A stretch of DNA of 64,000 bases from Halotia branconii CENA392 (lineage in GTDB: Bacteria; Cyanobacteriota; Cyanobacteriia; Cyanobacteriales; Nostocaceae). Every line of letters begins with the position of its first letter. The first letter of the stretch is position 1. Location: NCBI RefSeq assembly GCF_029953635.1, contig NZ_CP124543.1, forward strand, positions 1,653,455 to 1,717,454. Direction: 5' to 3'. The position numbers were made by a program, and so were the translations under genes. Shown here piece after piece: positions 19,501 through 27,156 of this stretch. The notes beneath the pieces were generated by a model. The model saw only the letters and a list, made by a program, of their open reading frames with translations. It did not search any database and was not told the DNA's origin.

Positions 19501-20101
19501 GTACTAACTGGTCAGGAATTAGCGATCGTAAATCCTCATCCAAGAGCAATTTCACCTTCTGCACTTCATGGGAGGTACGGAACCCATCAAAGAAGTGCAT
19601 AAACGATACTCGCGCTTCTAGAGTCGCTGCATGGGCGATGAGAGCAAAGTCTTGACTTTCTTGTACCGAAGCAGAACACAGCAAAGCAAAGCCAGTAGCA
19701 CGAGCCGCCATCACATCGCTGTGATCACCAAAAATCGAGAGAGCGTGTGTAGCTAAAGAACGCGCAGCCACATGAACCACAGCACTAGTTAGCTCTCCAG
19801 CAATTTTATAAAGGTTAGGAATCATCAACAATAATCCCTGAGAAGCTGTAAAGGTGGTACTCAAGGAACCCGTTTGTAATGCTCCATGCACAGCACCAGC
19901 AGCTCCCCCTTCACTCTGCATCTGGATGACACTGGGAATTGTCTGCCAGAGGTTGGGACGACCTTCTGCTGACCAAGCATCTGCCCATTCACCCATTGCT
20001 GAAGATGGGGTAATAGGATAAATGGCAATTACCTCGTTTAATTTATAAGCAACACGGGCGACAGCCTCATTACCGTCAATGGTTGCAAAGGTTTGGTTCA
20101 T
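16517..20101 (-). CDS. nifJ: Pyruvate:ferredoxin (flavodoxin) oxidoreductase
   Basis: 1194 residues from ATG at 20101, chosen for its AGGAAG ribosome site 8-9 bp upstream; an upstream frame adds ten residues. It oxidises pyruvate with CoA to acetyl-CoA and CO2, reducing ferredoxin or flavodoxin. Seen: N-terminal TIDGNEAVARVAYKLNEV, two 4Fe-4S sites (CVQCGKCVMVCP and CTGCTICVTICP), proximal cluster CAGCGETPY, and the thiamine-diphosphate region GGDGWAYDIDFGG with NTGGQ. Order and length fit NifJ. A short insert with LKSQIANLKS before the thiamine region is encoded by repeat-like DNA at about 17190-17235. No nif genes are adjacent. Confidence 0.95.
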   Translation of the reverse strand: MNQTFATIDGNEAVARVAYKLNEVIAIYPITPSSAMGEWADAWSAEGRPNLWQTIPSVIQMQSEGGAAGAVHGALQTGSLSTTFTASQGLLLMIPNLYKIAGELTSAVVHVAARSLATHALSIFGDHSDVMAARATGFALLCSASVQESQDFALIAHAATLEARVSFMHFFDGFRTSHEVQKVKLLLDEDLRSLIPDQLVQAHRDRALTPDRPVMRGTAQNPDVYFQAREGANPYYNACPGIVQRIMDRFGELTGRHYQIYEYHGAPDAKRVIVLMGSGCETVHETVDYLNTRGEKVGVMKVRLYRPFDVARFMAALPISVQAIAVLDRTKEPGSAGEPLYLDIVTAIHEVCDERGSGRITRFPKVVGGRYGLSSKEFTPAMVKGVFDNLNQPQPKNHFTVGIHDDVSHTSLEFDPNFSTEPDSVVRAMFYGLGSDGTVGANKNSIKIIGEQTDNYAQGYFVYDSKKSGSITVSHLRFGPQPIRSTYLIDKANFIGCHHWGFLERIDVLQAAANGATLLLNSPYDVDTVWEYLPLKVQQQIIDKHLKFYVIDASQVARESGMGGRINTIMQVCFFALAGVLPEAEAIAKIKQAIKKTYGKKGAEVVQMNLQAVDNTLANLHKVDIPSQISSTIIKQSPISVNAPEFVQQVLGRIMEWQGDTLPVSALPVDGTFPTGTAKWEKRNVAEEIPVWEPDVCVQCGKCVMVCPHSAIRAKAYQPNELINAPPTFKSTDTRDKDFANQKFTIQVAPEDCTGCTICVTICPAKSKNEPLRKAINMAQQLPLREQERKNWDFFLNLPNPDRRQLKLNQIRQQQLQEPLFEFSGACAGCGETPYLKLLTQLFGDRSVIANATGCSSIYGGNLPTTPWTTNTEGRGPAWSNSLFEDNAEFGLGFRLSVDKQTEFAAELLQKLSSVIDEKLVHSILIAEQKSEADIWEQRERVELLKQNLDQILTTEIDFNLKSQIANLKSLADYLVKKSVWIIGGDGWAYDIDFGGIDHVIASGRNVNILVMDTEVYSNTGGQSSKATPRAAVAKFAASGKPAPKKDLGLIAMTYGNVYVASIALGAKDEHTLKAFLEAEAYDGPSLIIAYSHCIAHGINMTTGMNHQKALIESGRWLLYRHNPELVKQGKNPLQLDMRSPTKSVEQSMYQENRFKMLTKSKPELAQQLLEQAQTEVDARWQMYQYLAERKIIR

Positions 20102-20199
20102 GATTTTTCTTCCTGTCTCACTTTCTATCAATTGCTTGGTCTTCTAAACTGCGTGAAGAGAAGAGTTAGAAATAGCCAAAGCCAGGAAGTTAGTGTGTT

Positions 20200-20300
20200 A
20201 TACCAATTCGTACCTCGGCTTACTTCGACTACGCTCAGTACAAGTCGCTCGGCAACCTAATTCGTAATTCGTAATTACGAGAGTCTGACAGAATCTAGGT
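20200..20300. repeat. Short dispersed repeats upstream of nifJ
   Basis: It contains a member of the CTTCGACTACGCTCAGTAC family and an AATTCGTAATTCGTAATTAC tract. The latter also occurs near 10275-10295 and 38262-38283. Confidence 0.55.
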
Positions 20301-20379
20301 TTACAGGTTTGAATCTGTTGCCGAATTTTAGAGAATTGGTGTTTTGTTTTTTACTTTGAAGTGCCAACAGAAAATTGCT

Positions 20380-20409
20380 GAGTTAAAAAAGGAATCTCTT
20401 CCTTAACTC
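20380..20409. terminator. Hairpin downstream of the 56-residue ORF
   Basis: GAGTTAA (20380-20386) pairs with TTAACTC (20403-20409), with GGAA/TTCC extending the stem. It lies about 37 bp past the stop of the minus-strand small ORF, in the right place for a terminator. Confidence 0.45.
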
Positions 20410-20445
20410 AAGCTTTCTAAAGTTTGCCACAGAGGTAAACTGACA

Positions 20446-20616
20446 CTAGTTGCCTGGGTCAGCAGACCCTCCTACAGCACTGGCTCCTGTTTGCAACTTC
20501 TCTCTAGCTTTGGCTATGGAGTAGAACTCAGCACTACTGAAACTCAATATTGACTTAAATGATTTTTTTGAGGGCTTTCGGCTATTAATTGTAATTTCCA
20601 GAAATGCGTCTTCCAT
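20446..20616 (-). CDS. Candidate 56-residue small protein
   Basis: An open frame of 57 codons including stop. The product starts MEDAFLEITINSRKPSKKSF, is basic and Ser-rich in the centre, and ends with a small-residue tail TGASAVGGSADPGN. A hydrophilic charged part followed by a Gly/Ala/Ser tail is reminiscent of leader-plus-core peptides, but no maturation enzyme is adjacent, so this is only a resemblance. A hairpin follows the stop. I do not recognise a family. A weak purine stretch (GGGATGAGAC) precedes the start. Confidence 0.5.
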   Translation of the reverse strand: MEDAFLEITINSRKPSKKSFKSILSFSSAEFYSIAKAREKLQTGASAVGGSADPGN

Positions 20617-21072
20617 GAGTGTCTCATCCCTACTAATTCATCTATTAATAAGTATTAATAATGTACTCAAAAGCTGAAGTCTATAAATGATGAGACTTGT
20701 AGAAAAATTTTGATTGTTTGTGGGGTAGAGGTTCGGGAATGCTTTAAATTTTTATTTTCTGTGAATAATCAGTTTAGTAATGGTTAAATAAATCAAAAAA
20801 AATATATTTTTGTAGCAATTTTATTAAACTTATGAATAATTTAAGATAAATATAGCAATCCGATTTTATGAATGAACATATTTGCATAGGGAGGGAACAG
20901 GGAACAGGAAAAAAGGGATTTAGGGGTGTACTGAGTTTTTCCATAAATTAAATATGAATCCTATATTTTGGCATTACTGAGTTTCCTTGCAGGCAGTGCC
21001 AAAAAGCTGCCAGAGGTTAATATAACAGGGCATTAACAATTATTTTCCATGCCCAATGCCCCATGCCCCAAA
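20617..21072. other. AT-rich spacer with short tandem repeats
   Basis: No gene is seen. Short repeats are present: GGGAACAGGGAACAGG near 20893 and CCCAATGCCCCATGCCCC at about 21052-21069, close to the end of the permease gene. Confidence 0.45.
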
Positions 21073-22218
21073 TTATCTTATCTGTTCATGTTCATGGTGA
21101 TGCTGCCCAGAACCTTTATTTTGGTGATTTTGCCAATGTATATACAGTAATACAGCACCAATAATTGCAAAAACTATATTTAGCCAAAATGTGTAGTCTA
21201 TTTGAAAGCGCACGATTTCAGCTAGATTAGGTCGTTCGCTGGGCAAGATGCCAAAAAAAGCAAATATTCCATGTACAGTTATACCAGCCGCCACCATACA
21301 AACATAAAGTAAACCTGAAAGATAAGCCGCATACTTCCAGCCGTAGTATTTAGCTTGCAAATAAACTACAGTCGCTGCTACTAAGTCAGCACCTAAAAAG
21401 CTCATTACTCCACCAAATGAAGCATTTTTACTCCAAAGCATGGCGGCTAAAGGGACATTTCCCATTGAGCCAATGAAAGTAAAAAAGGCAATAATCGGTG
21501 CGATCGCGGCATTCTCTAAAACTACTAAAAAAGATGGTGAGTTGTTACCTGTGTGCAGAAATAAAGAATCCCAAAAGCTTTGAGGCACAAACACAGAAAT
21601 AAATCCCGCAACCGTAAAGCCAAATAATATTTCTTTGTATGCCATCTTCCATTCCATGAAAAATGCATCTGCGATCGCTTGCCATCCTGACCGTGAGGTA
21701 ATTTTGTCCCACCAACTTCTTCTTCCTTCACCAGACATGTCATGATCCATGCCTTCATGGCTTTGCTGTTGTTCAGCATGATCACGAGCAGATTGAGCTA
21801 GCTGGTCAGGAAACCAAAATTTGGTAATCAGATAAGCATAGACAATCATTAAGATTCCCAGCAGAAAATTACCAACTACAAAATGCCAACTCAGTAATAC
21901 CCAAAGAACGATGCCCAGTTCAATTACCAAATTGGTCGAAGCAATTAAAAAAGATAGTGCATTGACTGGATGCGCTCCTTTGGTTAACACCGAACGAGAT
22001 GCAGCCAGGGCAGCAAATGAGCAAGATGAAGAGACAAAGCCAAAAAAGCTTGCCAATATTGCCCGTTTTGGACCACGCTTACCCAGCAAACGTGCCATTT
22101 GTGAACGAGTAATCAGTACTTGAATCCCAGCCGAGATGATGTATCCAAACATCAATGCCCAAAAGGCTTTCCATAAAATTCCGGCGCTGGTCTTTAAGGC
22201 TTCAAATACTAGATCCAT
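21073..22218 (-). CDS. ArsP/DUF318-type permease, putative metal efflux
   Basis: 381 residues with about eight to ten hydrophobic segments. The N-terminal half contains FGFVSSSCSFAALAASRSVL and the C-terminal half ENAAIAPIIAFFTFIGSMGNVPLAAMLW, which are duplicated half-sites typical of the permease family (ArsP-like, DUF318). Two histidine-rich stretches are seen: a cytosolic loop with EQQQSHEGMDHDM and the C-terminus QHHHEHEQIR. These suggest a soft or divalent metal substrate rather than an organoarsenical, but the substrate is not proven. A 45-bp hairpin repeat lies upstream. Confidence 0.8.
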   Translation of the reverse strand: MDLVFEALKTSAGILWKAFWALMFGYIISAGIQVLITRSQMARLLGKRGPKRAILASFFGFVSSSCSFAALAASRSVLTKGAHPVNALSFLIASTNLVIELGIVLWVLLSWHFVVGNFLLGILMIVYAYLITKFWFPDQLAQSARDHAEQQQSHEGMDHDMSGEGRRSWWDKITSRSGWQAIADAFFMEWKMAYKEILFGFTVAGFISVFVPQSFWDSLFLHTGNNSPSFLVVLENAAIAPIIAFFTFIGSMGNVPLAAMLWSKNASFGGVMSFLGADLVAATVVYLQAKYYGWKYAAYLSGLLYVCMVAAGITVHGIFAFFGILPSERPNLAEIVRFQIDYTFWLNIVFAIIGAVLLYIHWQNHQNKGSGQHHHEHEQIR

Positions 22219-22538
22219 AGTGCTATTCCCTAACTTTATTTCGTTTATCCCGAATTGCTTAAGGTTTTCTTGTTAAGCTCATCCCACCCCTGGAAGGGGC
22301 GGGATTTCGTGTCAGTGGTCAGTAGTCAGTAGTCTAGTTGACGAGTGCTACTGACCACTGACTACTGACACTTGACGGTGGCGGGGCGATGGTTACTGAG
22401 CGTAGCCGAAGTACTATCCCGGACACTCCTTGAAGAAGTGAGCTTCCCGTCGCCTTTTGGTGATTTCACTTTTACAGCTGTTGGGACAGTCGCAACATCA
22501 GCCTTAATGCAGGTGTGTAGAGAATAGCAAGGTATAGA
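22219..22538. other. Repeat-containing spacer upstream of the permease
   Basis: It holds the 45-bp hairpin repeat, an inverted CAGTGGTCAGTAGTCAGTAG / CTACTGACCACTGACTACTG pair (22313-22373), and a copy of the GAGCGTAGCCGAAGTA family near 22400. A further stretch at 22417-22470 is open on the minus strand but has no recognised product. Confidence 0.5.
22272..22316. repeat. 45-bp hairpin repeat, exact inverted copy at 41599-41643
   Basis: The core is CCCACCCCTGGAAGGGGCGGG, here given with its hairpin arms CATCCCACCCC and GGGGCGGGAT. The whole 45 bp is identical, in opposite orientation, to 41599-41643 beside the Atx1 gene. Confidence 0.85.
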
Positions 22539-23432
22539 TTATCGATAGTAAAACTTATAATCCTTTAACAGGGTACTGATTTTCAGTCGAACTGCATGAT
22601 AGAAATATTCGGAATGTTTAGTAAGTTTTTTCAAAACTTTTTGAGAAATTGAATTATGAGAGTTCTCAATTCTTTGCTGGGTTTCAAAGTAATTAAGCTT
22701 TGCGTTACGCTGCGATTGTCCTGATGCAATTCTAACTTTTTCAATCCTATCATCGAAAAAGTCAAGTCCTGTCATCACATCATGCCTGACTGAAAAACCA
22801 GCTTTTGCAGCTGCTAATCCCATAGCATAAGCTGGATGTTTATGTAGATTATTTAATTCAGCATAAAGTGCTAGTTTTTCCCAGTTTTTGAGAAACTGCA
22901 CTTCTTTACCAGAATCTCGTGTAACCACAAATAAAAATTCATTGATCCATGTAATATTCTCAGTATCTATATTTAAATTTAATTTTCTAGCCATTTTTTT
23001 GAGCATTTCAAATTGTTGAATAACGCTTGCTGGCGGTGGATTTGTTTTATTCATGCGTTCTTGAAAATGCTTTAACATGCTGGTACAACTTCTTGCTGTT
23101 ATTCCAGGTAGCCATTGCTGATATTGCGGTACTGGGGCGCAGATTCGTACATCCGCATCAAGATACATACATGAATTAAACATTAATAAAGCTTTAGCAA
23201 TGGCAAATCTGCGCTCATGGTAATGTAAAACTCCTTGTCTATGATGTCCAAATACTAAAATGTTTTGATTAAATTTATATTCGTTAAAATCTTGGGGTCT
23301 ATCAGTATAAAGTATCACAGGAATATGAGGCGCAAATTTTTCTATATCACTGAGAAGATTTTTTGCTAAAGCACGATAAATCTTCCCCGCAGCATAGGTA
23401 CAAAAGCAAAAGTTTCTTTCCCCTGAATCCAT
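22539..23432 (-). CDS. Glycosyltransferase-like protein (GT-A type, DxD)
   Basis: 297 residues from ATG at 23432, chosen because GGGAG lies 10 bp upstream. The frame is open further upstream into the IS element. Seen: NFCFCTYAAGKIYRALAKNL at the start, a donor-site-like YLDADVRICAP at about residue 103, and ITWINEFLFVV. This fits a nucleotide-sugar-dependent transferase of the GT-A fold; donor and acceptor are unknown. It is the last gene of the glycan block and is separated from the rest by the IS630 element and two MITEs. Confidence 0.72.
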   Translation of the reverse strand: MDSGERNFCFCTYAAGKIYRALAKNLLSDIEKFAPHIPVILYTDRPQDFNEYKFNQNILVFGHHRQGVLHYHERRFAIAKALLMFNSCMYLDADVRICAPVPQYQQWLPGITARSCTSMLKHFQERMNKTNPPPASVIQQFEMLKKMARKLNLNIDTENITWINEFLFVVTRDSGKEVQFLKNWEKLALYAELNNLHKHPAYAMGLAAAKAGFSVRHDVMTGLDFFDDRIEKVRIASGQSQRNAKLNYFETQQRIENSHNSISQKVLKKLTKHSEYFYHAVRLKISTLLKDYKFYYR

Positions 23433-23502
23433 GTCGAAGATACTCCCGTTTTCAACTGTCAGCCTTTCCCTGTTTAATATTTTGACAGAAATTGGGATGT
23501 TA

Positions 23503-24641
23503 TACCATTTCACGAAAAGCCTGATACAAATAAAGCATCCAGAATAAAACCCCAACCTGTAATATTCGCAACAATTGATGTGTTTAATTCCTCAAGACGT
23601 TGCCAAATAACTGTTCTTAACTCGTCCAAATTAGCAAAGCATTCCCAACTTAAATTCCTTTTTACTTCTTCCCATAAACGTTCAATGGGATTGACTTGGG
23701 GAGTATGTGGAGGTTGAAATAATAAAATAATATTTTCTGGAATTTTAAGAGTCTGGCTTAAATGAAAAGCACCATTGTCTAATTGAAGTATGTGTATATC
23801 TTCCGGATACGTAGCTGCAAACTGTTCTAAAAAGATATTGAAGCAAGCTGTGTTGAGATGAGAGAATTCCCAAATATAATACTCACCAGTTAACGGCTCT
23901 ACTAAACCATATAAATAGAAATTTTCTCGTTTCCATTGCATGATGCCAATAGGTTTAATGCCACAAAGCGTGATCAGTCTTCCTAATTCTGTTTTTAATC
24001 CTACACGGCTTTCATCACCACACCAGTATCTAATTTCTTTATGTTTATCTTTTGGCTCTATGACGTGTTTTTTTATAACTTCTAGGTATTGTGGCAGTTT
24101 TTTTTAAATTCTAATTCTGCTTCTTCATTGTGTTTTATCCCTACTGCTCTTGGTACTTTTAACTTCGCTTTCATTCGATAGCGTACTGTATCATGTACTA
24201 CTTTATACGACGCTCTCACACCTTGAACCGCTTTCAACCATGTTCGGATTTCTTCATAGCTTTTAAATCCAAATGGCTGTTCAAGTTCTTTTAAAAGTTG
24301 TTCTTTGGTCGAACCATCAATAATTGGCGGTCGCCCTGGACTTTTTTTTGTTGACAATAGACCGTTTATTCCCGACTCTGTATATGTTTTTAACCATCTT
24401 TGCACTGTCACTCTTTCTCTGCCTACGACAAAAGCTGCATCCTGTACCGTTCTTACTTGCCCCATTTTCAGTAAATACAAAGCTTGAACTCGTTCACGGC
24501 TTGATGCTGTTTTCTGTTTGACGAGCAGTTCATGCAACTGTTGGACTGATTCTTTTATTTCGACTTTGGTGACTCCAACCATTTTTACCCGTTCATATTT
24601 ATTCCTAATTTATCTGTATCATACTTTTAGTGAATTGGTAT
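23503..24641 (-). mobile_element. IS630-type insertion sequence
   Basis: About 1.14 kb. The ends are inverted repeats: left TACCATTTCACGAAAAG and right, read inward, ATACCAATTCACTAAAAG, continuing to about 32 bp with about 27 matches. TA dinucleotides flank it (23501-23502 and 24642-24643), the target of the IS630/Tc1 group. The exact right boundary is uncertain by one or two bases. It carries one transposase gene in two overlapping frames. Confidence 0.85.
23510..24582 (-). CDS. IS630-family transposase, two frames joined by -1 frameshift
   Basis: The first frame (24582 to 24082, 166 residues) has an N-terminal helix-turn-helix: QDAAFVVGRERVTVQRWLKT, and the GRPPIIDG linker typical of the family. 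It ends at TAG. The second frame continues after an A8 run (24098-24105): slipping back one base gives LPQYLEVIKKHVIE and leads into the DDE domain with WCGDESRVG, ILQLDNGAFH and NPIERLWEEVKRNL, which supply Asp, Asp and Glu. It stops at 23510. The run of A allows ribosomal or polymerase slippage, as in other insertion sequences. Probably active or recently active because all catalytic residues are present. Confidence 0.85.
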
Positions 24642-24643
24642 TA

Positions 24644-24902
24644 CCAGTCGTTGGGTTGTGAAAAAGCAGGGGAGCATCGGTAAATTTGTCGATGTGTTCG
24701 GCAAGTATCATCATATATGAGAGAGATTGTACAACTGAATTATGCCGATTTGATTTTGAGCAAATCTAACGTTTAATGAATAGTTGTAGCGGGGCGATCG
24801 CTACACAAGTAATAGCAGTTGCAGTAACAGAAGTATGAGATAGTTTAGCCATTACTTTAAACAAATCATTCTATAAAAATGAATGATGATTAATTTATTA
24901 GG
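24644..24902. other. Spacer between IS630 and the first MITE
   Basis: About 260 bp without a recognised gene. On the minus strand an open stretch beginning ATGATGATACTTGCCG (near 24717) runs into the IS end and would join the frame of the glycosyltransferase gene if the IS were removed. One HIP1 site is present near 24797. Confidence 0.4.
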
Positions 24903-25062
24903 GGGTGCATCCCAGTTTTTATTTGACAACAAGAGAATAAGTGTCATTGCGAGGAGGAACGACGAAGCAATCGCATTGACTTGTTTTTAGTCAGAGATTT
25001 TGCGATTGCTTCACTCCACTTCGTTACGTTCGCAATGACGTTCAAAAAAGTAGGATGCTCCC
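24903..25062. mobile_element. MITE A, 160 bp, 9-bp target duplication
   Basis: Ends GGGTGCATCC and GGATGCTCCC form imperfect inverted repeats that extend inward (CAGTTTTTATTTG versus TACTTTTTTGAAC). Inside is the long palindrome GTCATTGCGAGGAGGAACGA ... TTCGCAATGAC. The direct repeat TTTATTAGG flanks it at 24894-24902 and 25063-25071. No coding capacity. Confidence 0.85.
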
Positions 25063-25069
25063 TTTATTA

Positions 25070-25207
25070 GGTCTCTTGCATAAATATTTTTTACCTCACG
25101 CAGAGGCGTAGCGAAAAGTTCCTCGAAGCCGGGTTTCCCGGCGTAGGAAACTTTTCAAGACAGAGACGCAGAGAAAAAGTCTAAAATCAGGACTTTTGCA
25201 AGAGGTC
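25070..25207. mobile_element. MITE B, 138 bp, TA target
   Basis: Ends GGTCTCTTGCATAAAT and, read inward from the right, GACCTCTTGCAAAAGT. TA flanks both sides (25068-25069, 25208-25209), as in IS630/Tc1-type movement. A related copy is at 59770-59856. The interior has ACGCAGAGGCGTAGCG-like sequences. Confidence 0.8.
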
Positions 25208-26241
25208 TATTGAGCGAGTTTATCTTTAAAATTACGATATTTCAGCTTAATGTTACCGACTTTTTTATTGAAAAAATTTGTGCTATTTTTTTGCAGATTC
25301 ATTAGCAAACTGGGATGCCTAAAACTTTTAGGTCTTTGTTCTGGTGACTTGAAATAACGATAATGTAAAAACACATCTCGATATGGAATATTCATATCTT
25401 CACCTAGGCAGAGTTGAGTAAATGCTGATGCACCTATACTCATATAGTGTAGATATGTCAGCCGACGTTCTTGGTCGTATAAAACATTATTTACCACATC
25501 AAACTTAGAAGACCAGTGACTACCTGTTGCCTTCTCTAAGTCATGATAAGCAAAGTTATAGTATGAGATACCACTTTGCAATACCATATAGTTAAATAAA
25601 GATTGATCTGGCCCTCCCAAAGCCATAACTTCAGCTTCACCAGCCTTTAACTTTTCCAGGAGATTTGCTAATATTTCTTGAGAAAAAACATGTTTTTTGG
25701 TCGCAAACCAACCGGCACAAAACACTTTATTTTGTAAGTTTTCTTCAGCAAAAGTCTGGTGTAAAAATTCTAACGGTGCGTCAAAAATATATTTTAAGTC
25801 TGATTTATATTGAAAATCGTGTACTACCCAATCAAAGCTATCTAACTTTTCATAAATGTAGTCTATAGGACTCATTAATAAAGTATCGGCATCAAAATAA
25901 ATAAATTTATCAAAAGAACCATCTAAACCACAAAGTTTGCGGTGCATTGGTAAACGATAAAGTTCTGACAAGCCCCGTTTTCGCCAATTTGTTTGCGCCC
26001 TGGGGTAATTTTTCCATACCTGGGTGGCAAAGTCATCCCAATAAGCTATGGAATTAGAATTTTCAAATAGGGTAACATTTTTTCTACAGGCAATTTCTGC
26101 CCGCACTTTGTCTAGGCGTTCATCGTAAGGAATTACACAAACCGGAATTTCTCTACCAGCATTAACTTCGATGCTGTTAAGCAAAGCTACTAATTGGTCG
26201 TAGACAACATCATTAGCCAGAGTGTAAATACCATTAATCAT
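25207..26241 (-). CDS. Glycosyltransferase-like protein, paralogue 1 of 3
   Basis: 344 residues from ATG at 26241, chosen for AGGAG six bases upstream; it overlaps nothing of importance except 16 bp of its upstream neighbour's stop region. Seen: MINGIYTLANDVVYDQLVAL at the N-terminus, nucleotide-sugar DxD in YFDADTLLM at about residue 117, GGPDQSLFNYM and a C-terminal YRDVFLHYRYF. It is related to the next two genes in sequence and order. I recall a family named after Npun_R2821/R2822 with such features; the sugar donor is unknown. Its stop codon is formed by MITE B. Confidence 0.8.
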   Translation of the reverse strand: MINGIYTLANDVVYDQLVALLNSIEVNAGREIPVCVIPYDERLDKVRAEIACRKNVTLFENSNSIAYWDDFATQVWKNYPRAQTNWRKRGLSELYRLPMHRKLCGLDGSFDKFIYFDADTLLMSPIDYIYEKLDSFDWVVHDFQYKSDLKYIFDAPLEFLHQTFAEENLQNKVFCAGWFATKKHVFSQEILANLLEKLKAGEAEVMALGGPDQSLFNYMVLQSGISYYNFAYHDLEKATGSHWSSKFDVVNNVLYDQERRLTYLHYMSIGASAFTQLCLGEDMNIPYRDVFLHYRYFKSPEQRPKSFRHPSLLMNLQKNSTNFFNKKVGNIKLKYRNFKDKLAQ

Positions 26242-26257
26242 GGGGATACTCCTAATA

Positions 26258-27148
26258 TCAAGTGCGGGCAACAATAAAGGGAAATAAACGGCGAGTCAGT
26301 TTTGGCACAAAGGCGAATTTACCTTCATGTAGATAACGATAGTGTTCCCACAATTCCCAATAGGGACTACCTTTTTTCATCCGCGTTCCAGCCCAGTGGA
26401 GATATTTGAGTCGCTGTTCTCGGTCATAAAGGATATATTCTCGCTGCTGAAAATTTCGAGAACCAGCCCAGCTACCAGCACCTCCCCCTGGAATTTTCAC
26501 GAGATTGCCACGTTTAGCAATCAGTTTGAGAACGAGATAATTAAGAATCGGTTGGTCTGTAACTCCTTCAGAAAAATCAAAATATTCGCGATGTGTAGCA
26601 CACTCGCACAAAGCATCATCCATTTGTTGTTCGGTAATAGTTCCTTTTTTAGAAGCCCAAAAACCACTGTTAAAAACGTCTTCTAGTTGCTCATCTGTAA
26701 ATATTTTTTGTTCTTTTACTAGAGGAGAAAAAATGTTTCGCAACTTATCATTAGCATGGTGATAATCACAACAAAAGAAGTCAACTTCTCTTAGTTTGTC
26801 TAAATTTTCGGCAATTTTTTCAAAGACAACAATATCTGTGTCGATATAAATAAATTCATCTAACGGGCCAAACCAGGCAACTAGCTTACGCATTTTGTTA
26901 GGTAAGGCTAAAAAATCTCGATCAAAAATTTCGCCGATACGATTGGTAAATTTTTCAATTAGTTGGAGGTCAGGAAAAATTTGCACGTTATGTAAAGTTG
27001 CCAGCGTATCTAAAACTTTATGATAATTTTCGTTAAATGGAATGAGATAAACTGGAACTTCTGTGTCGTAACAGCGAATACTATTGAGTAGTGCGATCGC
27101 ATTATCAATTACGCGGTCATTAGCAACTATATAAATTCCCCGATTCAT
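26258..27148 (-). CDS. Glycosyltransferase-like protein, paralogue 2 of 3
   Basis: 296 residues. It shares the N-terminus (MNRGIYIVANDRVIDNAIAL), the motif YIDTDIVVFEK in place of DADT at about residue 95, VTDQPILNYLVL, and the C-terminal ELWEHYRYLHEG with its neighbours. The DTD variant still leaves two acidic residues for metal binding. It sits 8 bp from the third paralogue and is probably co-transcribed and translated with it. It is the most divergent of the three. Confidence 0.78.
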   Translation of the reverse strand: MNRGIYIVANDRVIDNAIALLNSIRCYDTEVPVYLIPFNENYHKVLDTLATLHNVQIFPDLQLIEKFTNRIGEIFDRDFLALPNKMRKLVAWFGPLDEFIYIDTDIVVFEKIAENLDKLREVDFFCCDYHHANDKLRNIFSPLVKEQKIFTDEQLEDVFNSGFWASKKGTITEQQMDDALCECATHREYFDFSEGVTDQPILNYLVLKLIAKRGNLVKIPGGGAGSWAGSRNFQQREYILYDREQRLKYLHWAGTRMKKGSPYWELWEHYRYLHEGKFAFVPKLTRRLFPFIVART

Positions 27149-27156
27149 AAATATCC

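Noticed and set aside
22417-22530. Remnant of a TnpB-type gene upstream of the permease
   Set aside because: The open minus-strand stretch shows no recognised TnpB motif; the hairpin repeat alone is not enough.
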